Shown piece by piece: positions 55,712-64,000 of a stretch of DNA of 64,000 bases. Each line of letters starts with the position of its first letter. The first letter of the stretch is position 1. The notes under the pieces are model-generated. The model saw only the letters and a list, made by a program, of their open reading frames with translations. It was not told where the DNA came from and made no database searches. This stretch comes from Acanthococcus lagerstroemiae (Eukaryota; Arthropoda; Insecta; Hemiptera; Eriococcidae), in the NCBI GenBank assembly GCA_031841125.1, contig CM063107.1, positions 23,888,499-23,952,498 on the forward strand. Direction: 5' to 3'. A program made the position numbers and the translations under genes.

Positions 55712-56277
55712 TTATCTTCGATTTCTGCCTAGCGTTGGTGGAGGAGGTTTCCTTCCTTCAGTTGCTTTGCTTTCTGTTCGCGTCTTGGTCGTCCTTTGGT
55801 AGCCAATATCTCGTAGACTGTATTCTTCGCGTTCTTTCTGCGACCTGTTTCCTCTACCCGTGGGCTGATGTCTGCTGCCTGACCTCTTCTGACCGCCTCT
55901 GGAAATATCATCCTTTCCATCGCGAGCGTCCTTCAGTTTCTGCACGTCATCCAGTGACTCCAATTTTTGGGTCTCACATCCTTTCTCCACTCATTGACAT
56001 AAGATTTGGCCATTCCTGGACCATACCTTGAACTGTCTTCCCAGACTCCTCGCCACTGAACCATGATTTTTTGATTGTCCGGAGTGAAGTGGTCATTATA
56101 AAAGACCTTCAGTGTTGACGTATCGCCGATTTTTTCTGCTGTAGGCTTGATTTTTCTGGCCTGGGTAATCATTTCGATTTTCTTAAGCCGGTTTATCAGT
56201 TTAATTATGAAGGGTGGTGGTATTTTGTCGTTCCTAATGTGAAGTCCATGCGCGATGTCTATATCCTTTCGGTCAAG
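55712..56277 (-). pseudogene. LINE ORF1 (FP/ORF1p-like C-terminal domain), frameshifted
   Basis: The upstream frame reads DRKDIDIAHGLHIRN, PPPFIIKLINRLKKIEMI, TQARKIKPT and VFYNDHFTPDNQKIM. This is the pattern D-I-D-AH-R, PPxIIVKF, AR, VFxNEHLTPxNK known from LINE ORF1 proteins with the FP25K-like domain. After about residue 110 the frame shifts (near 55960). The second frame continues KLKDARDGKDDISRGGQK into a basic, Arg/Lys-rich tail ending GRNRR at 55712. The start is missing because the copy is cut at 56277. RNA chaperone or binding activity is the family role. Confidence 0.75.
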
Positions 56278-58970
56278 GGACACGCTTGATAGTTTCGAAT
56301 CGCCATTTTTCATTTGTGCCGAAAAGTACGAATATGATATCACAAAAAGGTCTCGGATGCCGCGAGATTAGGTGATGGTCGTTTAAAAATCGAATGAAGC
56401 TATTACAAATGGTCCTGATACCGATCGGAACTAAAATACGTATTTCCAACACCCGGAAATTTTTTATTTCAAACATTTTACCCTCCCCTGCCAACAGGCA
56501 AGATCCAGGTTGGTGGCAGGGGAGCAACATTAGATTTTAGCCGAAGAAATAAATGAAGACAAAAAAAAAAATCAAAAGTCTGAAGTGCTGAAACTGACAA
56601 TATTCAGTGCCAGGTTCACCATATGGACTGACTGGGCTGAAACCCAGAGCGGCAGAATTTTGGGCCGGCAAATTTGCGACCCAAAAAAAACATTTGTGAA
56701 GGGAGAATGTAAAAAAATAAGGCGGCAAAGATACTACAGCCCATGGCGGCGAAGTATACTTGAAACCGGCCCTGATTTTCATTCCATTTTTTCTAAGTAA
56801 AGGTTAATTTTACTAAATTGAACAACTCTGGAAGACGTTGTTGGAGGCACCCCTTCATCGAGGTGACAGAATTTTAATTTCGCCAAGATGAAAACGATTA
56901 AGACCAACAAGCACATAACCGAAAATTTTTTCACTTTTTCAATTTTGACAACTCAGACTTGGACCTAGTCAGCTAGTAAACATTTTCTAACTTTAAGAAA
57001 AAGTTCTGAAAGTCAATAATACAGGTAGCAACAGCGTCTTGCTTCTATTTCCCCCCTTGCTGAGACACTTTCCTAAATTATCAAGGAATTTAAATTTTGA
57101 AATCCGAAAAAAAAAAATATTTTGGGGAGATCTTTTTCCAACATTCTTTAGTACATTTTCTTGTTTATTATTTTTGATATATTTTGAGATTCGTTAAATC
57201 TCGTCAAGGTTGATTGTGGTTCGTAAAAACTCGATTACAACATTTTAATACCTATTTTCTGCTGTGGGGGAGGGAATTGCAGACCAGATATTCAATATTT
57301 AGTGCGATAGTATACGTATACCTATACATAACCTATGGAGAGGAGGAGATGACAAAAACACTTACTTCCCTTTTCAACAAAATTTTGATTTCAGGCATAA
57401 TACGCAAAAACTGGAAACTTTCGGATATAATTCTCCTACATAAAAAAGGAAATAGACTCATTATTGGGAATTAAAAGCCAATAAGCCTATCTTCCACAAT
57501 CTCAAAAGTTTCCTCGAAACTAATCGAAACGAGAATCAGGCATTATTATGATGCCCAACAACCTCCCAACCAAGCGAGCTTTAGAAAAAATTTTTCTACA
57601 TTAGGCCATCTTCATACGATAAACCAAATCATAGAAAAATCCTTGGAATACAGTCTCATCACAAGCATTGCATTTATTGACTATAATAAAGCATTCGATT
57701 CCTTAGATCAGTGCTTTATTTTGGAATCACTAAAGAATTAGTGAGTACTCCTTCAACTTACGAAGCTAATAAAAGAAATGTATTCGGGACCAAAAAGCAG
57801 AAACATTACCGACAAAAATTGAAATTACTTTGAAATCGGGGAAGGAGTCCGACAGGGCGTGACCCACTGTCACCCATCCTTTTTAATCTGGAATTTTAGG
57901 GAATATTCAGGATACTTGATTGGGAAAATAAAGGTCTAAAATTAAACGGAACCAGAGTCTCAAACTTAAGATTGGCAGATGATATTCCTTTAATATCAAA
58001 CTTAATGGGAGAGCTAGAAGAAATGATACACGAACTCAACAAAATTGGAAAAACAGTTGGATTAACAATAAACACCCATAAATCAAAAATCATAACAACC
58101 TCAACGAACCTAACAAAAATCAAGATAGGAAACAAAAATCTTGAAGTAGTGCCAGAAACAGTATGTTTAGGCCATTTAATTTCAATAGAAAATGACTTTG
58201 AAGAACTTTTGGACACGAAAGCACATCTTTAAAGGAAAATTCAAAAACAAGCAAAAAAGCGAAATCTTCAATATGTGCATAACACCAGTTTTGACGTATG
58301 GCTTCCTCACTTGGTCTTCTACTTTCAGACAAATGAAGAAAACTCAGACAACACAGAACTCCGTGATGAGATCGATTCTAGGGTTAAAAATCAAAGACCA
58401 AGTCAGTATGAAAAACATTTGGAAAAAATTACCCAATATCAAAAACTGTGTGCAGTCAATCCGAAATTTAAAATGGGAGTTGGCGGGACATATAGCCAGA
58501 TTACCTCGAGATAGAATAACCTATCAAGCTACCTTTTTGTATTTAAACCAATTCAAAAGAAAAAAGAGCAAATCAAAAACTAGGCGGAGGGACTAAATCG
58601 ATCGGTTTCTGAAAAATAAGTTTTTCCATCGAGTGGCACAAGATCGCAAAGAATGGGAGGGGGTGAGGTGTATCTTTGCCTACTACGGGCCGAGAGCATA
58701 CTCAGAATAGTAAGCGCTCTCTGAAGGTGCGACTTGGAAGCTTATAAAACTGTATCGCTCTCAATAAAGGTTAAAAAAAATGAAATAAAAAAATAGGTAC
58801 CTAATATGGAATACATCAGAAAGAAAGAGCAGCCCTAAATTGATGGCATTGTACCAAATATATTTCTCAACAGTAGGATGGGGTGGTAATGGAAGGAACA
58901 GCAACTCAACAAAGTTATTAACTTTTTATGGTTGCTTTTGAAACAATAGGTCAGAATACTGCTTTTTTTT
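56278..58970. repeat. Duplicated ~1.2-kb unit, copy 2, interrupted by a plus-strand LINE
   Basis: It matches 46749-48596 from GACACGCTTGATAGTTTCG to CAATAGGTCAGAATA. The match stops at CAATATTTA (57293-57301), resumes at TGGAATACATCAGAAA (58804) and includes the intact empty site of the hAT element (about 58830-58850). The left border abuts LINE copy 1. Small differences (e.g. CAGAATTTTGGGCCGG inserted near 56652) show the copies are not recent. Confidence 0.85.
57302..58803 (+). pseudogene. RTE-like LINE, 5'-truncated ORF2 (RT and C-terminus)
   Basis: The plus strand reads LSDIILLHKKGNRLIIGN, a stop, KPISLSSTISKV, QPPNQASFRKNFSTLGHL (motif 2a region), then IAFIDYNKAFDSL (motif A with Asp). 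The motif B region GVRQG near 57846 is followed by a frameshift into LSPILFNLEF. RLADDIPLI (motif C with ADD) is at about 57970. The thumb reads VCLGHLIS, MCITPVLTYGFLTWSS, GLKIKDQVSMKNIW and WELAGHIARLPRDR (58470-58520). Several stops and frameshifts make it inactive. The 3' end is an A-rich stretch TTAAAAAAAATGAAATAAAA. It lies in opposite orientation to the three minus-strand LINEs and inside copy 2 of the duplicated unit. Confidence 0.88.
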
Positions 58971-61900
58971 AATTCTCTTTAAATCAGAAATCAGATTTTC
59001 CTCAGGACTCGGGTGTATGTGTAAATATTTTTTGCTTCTTGTATATAAAAAGATTCTTTTTGATTGACTCTTAACTCACTTTTCCCTGTGCGTAAATTAT
59101 CTTTTTTCTCTGTATCTATCATAGAAGTTAAAAAATTCCAGGTTAGGCATGGACCTACTGCTAGAGACTGAAATATTTTTGCCGCTCTACTTGTGGTATA
59201 CCCCAGGAGAATGTTGGAGCCCTCCCACCAATTACGTATATTTAAATTTGCATATAAAACTTAAGGCGAGAGGGGAAGAAAAATATAACGAGTTTTTAAA
59301 ATTTGCTGTCCCTTTGTCGCCCGAGGCTGAAACCCTATCAGTCGTGGGAAATTAAGCCTGGTTTCAACATCGCTAACAATCGAAAATAATTTACACGGAA
59401 AATTGTTTTTTTCCTAAATTAAAAATTTTTGCTTAGGTTTTTCTATTTTTGATATATCTACTAGGGTAGTTTTTATTCAGTCTTAGTGTGAATTTATTTT
59501 TTTTAATTTTGTCTAGGGATCCTACCACCCTTAATCAGTTTTAATAAAACACAAGAAAATCCTTCAGTTTTAGTTTAAGCGAATGAGAGAGACATATGTG
59601 CTACACGTCCTTTTTGCTTCGTAAGGAAAAATACACGGAATTTCGATATTATTAACCGAAAATTAATTTTATTATGTTGAAAATTAGTGTTCTTATTGAT
59701 TTCAATTGGCTGTGGGACTGTGGTCGAAAATAAAATAGTTTGGCTCCGCAGTCAAGGTCAGTGGCCCCAGGAGATGGCTTCAGAATGGAAGCAGAAAGGG
59801 CGAGAACATACTATTGGTTTTTCAGGTAGCTGAATTCAAATTTGAAGTAGTCCTTACATTCAGCTTCTGGGAGTGCCACTAAAGGGAGTTGAGACCAAAT
59901 AACAATCAGTCGATCGAGAAGGTATCCTAGTTACTATTCAATAATTTCAAAAAAATGAATTATAGTTCAGTTCGGATCCTTTCTGGGCCCACCAGCCGAG
60001 TCAGATACGAATTAGCTTCAGCGATCTTGAAAACTTGTACTGAGGTGATATTCGAGAAAATTAACAATATTTGGTGCCAACCTCCCTTCGTGCCTCAGGG
60101 GATCAGACGTGAAAATTACCCGCAAATCGACGTAAGAAACCTCAAAACCTTTAGTCAATCCGTATCTCGAGTTTTATTTTCCGCCCCTCCTCTTTTCATT
60201 TAAGAGTCATCCCTTGAGGCCATACCCACACTTCGCAGTCAAGCTATATTTTATGCTTGACCTGCATCGTATAGCTTCTTGAAAATTGTGAGAACAAGTT
60301 TTCAACCCAATTAAATTCCGTGAGAAAAAGTTTTTCAATTAAAAATTTTTATTCAATGTATTTCTTTATAGAAGGGTTGAAGGTCTGTGGCACGCATTCC
60401 TCTTTTCCGATCAAGCTAAAACTTTACTGGATTTTTTTTGTATTTTGTTGAAACTGGAGGAAATTTTGGTAGAAATTCCGGTGTTCAAAAATGACGATCA
60501 CCTTAATATCTATGTTCGTTAACTGGAGATGGAAAGGATTGTTCGAATTTTTTAAATACTTCTAAAATTGTATTTTTTCAAACAAAGAAAACTGTTTTTT
60601 TTTTATTTAATTTATTCAAAATAAATTTTGGAAGTCGTGTTATGAAATTTAGAAAAAAAATTTCCATCAAGAGTAAGTAAGGATCACCCTACAGGCCATT
60701 ATATGGCAGATTCAGATCTTCAGCCAGGACTAAGTCAGAGATGATTAAAATTGTTTGTGATCTCGATCCTAGATCGCTATCTTTACATTGTCCGGAAATT
60801 CGTGATGCTGAAGAACTTGAAAATGCAAAGACTATAGATATTACATTCCCCTTGAATCGTTGGAGTCGGAATTTTTCAACAGATTTGGCCATTTATTCGG
60901 AATTTTAGAGATTAGTTGGCATCAAAGAAATAAAAGTTTTTTTTTTTGTTTGCATAAAAAATTTAATAACTTGCGTTAGCGACTGAATACGAAAGTCGTT
61001 GAGATTTTTTTTTTTTACTTGCATGAAAAACTTTGGTGCCGAGTCAGCAAATTCGACTGATTTTCATCGCCCTACTTTGCCCATGGGATTTGAAACGCCC
61101 CACGTAAAAGTAAAGATCTTCGTCTCGGAAAATCGCTTTAACCCTTGTCAAAACGTAAAACACAGTTTCAGAATTTTCATTGTTCGTCCAAAATGGAAAA
61201 GAGTTACACGCCATGCGTTTAGAAATAAGAAATACGATTTACCGTAAAATTAATCAGGTAAGGAAGCCGATAGAAACCGTCGAGTGCTGAGAATCACCCT
61301 TAAAAATGGATGTTGTAAAACTTTTGAATTTTCATCTATGAAAAAGTTACTGTTTTTCCTCGGGAGAATCGTATCAACGAGAATTTTCCTTGAATTATGT
61401 ATATGTTTTCTGCAATCAAATATTATTTTACAATATTCATCGCTGTCTGCGCCACGATAATGTTCCAGTTTCGAATCGGTTTTTATATCTCTGCTTTGTT
61501 TTTTTACAGTTTCACTTTCAGCATGGTAAGTCGCATACGACGATGATTGATGATTATATGGCCGTTAAGTTTCCGAAATCAAGGCTCCGTTTCGACACGA
61601 AATCATAACGAATACAACTCTAAACAGAAAATAAACCTACGAACAGCAGACTTACTGACTCGTTGCCCACTTCAGAGGTCATTGCTGAGAAATTCCGCAT
61701 TCAGTCGGCAGTCATGTTATGGCGTTATGGGACAACTTTGTGGCTCCTTCGAAAACGTAAGTAGATAACTGTTTTAACATGGTTGTGTAATGATGTCAAG
61801 CTACCCTCAGTAATGATACTACGAATGTATGTATGAATTGAGGATCGTGTTCATGAGCATTATGGTTGCCGTCATGGTGGAGCAACCGAGGCTCCCCTCT

Positions 61901-62186
61901 AAAGAAAATGCATTCAAAAGGCTGATTGATATTTGAAATTCGTGACTTAGAAATACTCTTATTTCGATAGTTTTCATGATACTTTCAACCGTTGAAATTC
62001 AAAGTCGGTGTAGTATTTCCACCCCATTCAAGGGGGGGGGGTAAAATATTTTGACCTTTAAACAACTAAATTTTACGTTCAAAACATCGGGGTGGTGCTG
62101 AAGACATTTTTTAAAATAAGAAATACCGTTTTTATTACGTATTTGTAAACACATCAAGTCCATTCGTCTTGTATTCAAACCGCAAT
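58971..62186. other. No recognised gene
   Basis: AT-rich with scattered frames lacking domains (59149-59355, 59955-60203, 60999-61247, 61547-61768). G-run at 62032-62042. The part from about 60900 to 61770 is relatively unique and contains the candidate first exon below. Confidence 0.4.
61484..61526 (+). promoter_or_regulatory. Possible TATA/initiator and ATG-only first exon
   Basis: TTTTATATC is followed about 25 nt later by ACAGTTTCA, then CTTTCAGCATG|GTAAGTCG. The last is a strong splice-donor match immediately after an ATG. Cuticle-type insect genes often have such minimal first coding exons. However, TTTTTTTACAG and TTTCACTTTCAG also look like splice acceptors, so it could equally be a tiny internal exon or chance. 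No second exon was found downstream in the window. Confidence 0.22.
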
Positions 62187-62438
62187 CAGTGGCATAGCCA
62201 GGATTTTCCGGGGGGGGGGGGGGTAGAGTAAGATTTTTAAGGGAGTAAAGGTCAAAAATTGAGGTTTTTTTTAAATATTAGAGGACTATTTTATAAAAAT
62301 GAAGGTAAAATTACTGCTCGAGTAAAAATTTTTCGAAAGAATGTGTTTAAAGTGAGTGGAAAAGTTGCCCATTTTTCAATATTTTAAATTCAATTTCCGA
62401 TGCCTGGGAGCCGTTCGCCCCCCCCCCTCCAGCCACTG
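62187..62438. mobile_element. hAT-type MITE, family beta, inverted copy
   Basis: The left end is CAGTGGCATAGCCAGGATTT and the right end TCCAGCCACTG. The interior is the reverse complement of 42103-42352 (for example AAAATGAAGGTAAAATTACT and GCTCGAGTAAAA). The flanks ACCGCAAT and AACGCAGT match at 6 of 8. A 14-base G-run lies at about 62210-62223. Confidence 0.85.
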
Positions 62439-62446
62439 AACGCAGT

Positions 62447-64000
62447 AGCTCAGTATTCAAAACGAAATTTCTAGTTCATATCCGTTTAGGTTGATGCCAG
62501 CTTTCATCCAGAAATGGAGAAAAAAAAATGAAAATTGAGATCTGTTGTCTGCAGAAGCGTCAGAAGATGTATTCTTAGGGGTACAAAAATTTCTAATTTG
62601 AATCCACGAGCAAATAAATAAATGGTTTTCTTGTTACTTCAAAGTGAAGTTAATAACTGAAAAATGCTTCTGAATTTCAAAAACAACCTCGTTACCCTAG
62701 TCTGTGAAATCTCGCAAGGTGCCTTCATGTTAACTTGCTGAATAGTTTTTAAATTTTTTAAACTTATTGTTTTCATTTTCGGAAATGTATAGGATACTTG
62801 TTACTCCCTCTTCCTGTAACAATAGTTCTACAAGGCATAATAATCAATTTCGGGTCGGCGTCTGGTATTATCAAAAGCACAATTGAGGCGCTGCAATATT
62901 GAAAACGGAAGAATTGTAGCATGAAGTTGAGAGTCACATTTTGAAAGTATGTTCCAAATTGAGATTATCTAGTAGGCCCCTACTCTTGCCAGTGAGACCA
63001 TTTGAACCAAACTGACCACCCCAACTTTGCAGAACAGTTTCTCGCGTTTTTCTCAAAATGACAAAAAATCAGATACGTTTTGTCATTCACCTACTCAAAT
63101 CTCGTGTCGGTCCGTGAAAGTTAGTCTGGTCAACATTGTCCCTATTAAGCGTTCCTACGGGCAGGGTGGCCATATGTGTTTTGGAAGGAAAGAGTACAGA
63201 GACAGTTTAAGAGATTCTCATAAGAAACTGAAAGCCCTGATATGGTATCATTACTAGTGATGCGAACTATCGACAGTATCGATATTTTGACAAAAAGTCG
63301 ATAGTATCGATATTCTCATATTGATACTTGACTTTGGAAATGTTTCTGTGCATATTTGAAGTACGATCGGTGTTCGGTGCGTCGGACTATATTCATAACA
63401 TTGAAGGAAAAAAACGAACAGATGTCAGAAAAAATGTAAGAATCTTTACTATCATGTCATTTGTCATGAAAGTAATAAATGGACGTCAACGATATAATTG
63501 AAGAATAAAAAAAAAAAACAACAACATATATACGAGTATAAGTAATGAAAATGTAGCGTGATTTCCCGAAAAGCGAGATATCCCGTCCAAATTTTGGAAT
63601 AAGAGCCCTGGAAAAATAAACTTCTTCCAAGGATCTCACTTGTGAGAAATTTGCCGATTATAGATTGCCGACGAAGGCGGCTAATAACTCCCGAAGAGAG
63701 CGTTCAGCCCACTATCACCATACTTATGGATGTTTAACCACAGACCACCACAAAGCCCCACAGGGGTCTGTGTGGATCTACGATGACCCATGTTCCCGGT
63801 TTACTCCACGAGTGAAGTAGTGCTGAAGGCTTGAGCCATCCGGATGGACGTAAATACTTGGGAACCCACTTTTCATGTCCCTGAATGAAAAGAGGTCCAT
63901 CAAAGGGAAAATTAATTTGGAATAAGTCCAGAGATGCCACGTACCATAAATCAAATACTAGCATGGTGGTACGTCCATGCACTTTTGAAGAAAAAAAAAT
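62447..64000. other. No recognised gene to the window end
   Basis: AT-rich DNA with a TATCGAT palindrome cluster at 63262-63335 (ACTATCGACAGTATCGATAT, GTCGATAGTATCGATATT), like the one at 4430-4560. Short frames at 63027-63257 and 63734-63982 have no recognisable domains. A CACAGACC...GGTCTGTG hairpin lies near 63740-63775. Confidence 0.4.

Larger units (their letters stand above)
53690..56277 (-). mobile_element. RTE-like LINE copy 1 (ORF1 and 5' part of ORF2), 3' truncated
   Basis: The best-preserved LINE in the window. It holds an ORF1 (55712-56277), an apurinic-type endonuclease (54815-55560), a linker (54430-54815) and RT fingers up to the KAFDS block (about 53735). It then stops and joins the N-terminal region of LINE copy 2. 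At the 5' side the homology ends exactly where the duplicated unit at 56278 begins. The presence of an ORF1 with an RTE-style ORF2 is notable, since many RTE elements lack or have a minimal ORF1. Confidence 0.88.

Overview
This window looks like a stretch of an insect nuclear chromosome. It is AT-rich and intron-bearing, and most of the recognisable sequence is decayed mobile DNA. Only one host gene could be recognised: a Tweedle-family (DUF243) cuticular protein on the minus strand at 29.9-31.1 kb, a family known from arthropod cuticle. A nuclear copy of a mitochondrial cytochrome b fragment reads open only with the invertebrate mitochondrial code. Its very derived, AT-rich sequence would fit a fast-evolving lineage such as a sternorrhynchan or scale insect, but that placement is inference.

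Layout. 0-6 kb: a truncated tRNA-derived SINE at the left edge, a small inverted-repeat element, a LINE tail, a hAT-type MITE with a SINE inserted in it, and a rearranged mariner remnant. 6.1-10.0 kb: the most unusual object, a 3.9-kb structure with hAT-like ends and a near-perfect 8-bp target duplication. It encloses two inverted arms of about 0.92 kb, each built from tandem ~285-bp units, around an array of ~150-bp units; the right arm carries the cytochrome b NUMT. 11-25 kb: non-autonomous DNA transposons (hAT, pogo-like, mariner-like and unclassified), cryptically simple AT-rich DNA, and a Jockey-type LINE RNase H remnant. 25-29 kb: MITEs, a SINE and a near-perfect palindrome. 29.5-32 kb: the Tweedle gene with splice acceptor, poly(A) signal and a candidate TATA/initiator promoter. 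33-36.9 kb: nested MITEs, a minisatellite split by a SINE, and two elements paralogous to ones further left. 40-46 kb: more MITEs, a SINE with an 11-bp target duplication, a three-copy ~228-bp tandem repeat and a second palindrome. 46.7-59 kb: two copies of a ~1.2-kb unit, each interrupted by a different insertion, flanking three minus-strand RTE-like LINE copies. 59-64 kb: mostly featureless, with one more MITE.

The elements date one another. Paralogous uninterrupted copies show the empty sites of the SINE at 4.1 kb, the hAT element at 47.8 kb and the LINE at 57.3 kb. The NUMT is absent from the sister arm. A 48-bp hairpin element interrupts a LINE reverse-transcriptase frame between perfect 8-bp repeats. 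Apart from the Tweedle gene I see no intact host reading frame. Long stretches labelled below as without recognised features may still hold introns or small exons that cannot be called by eye.
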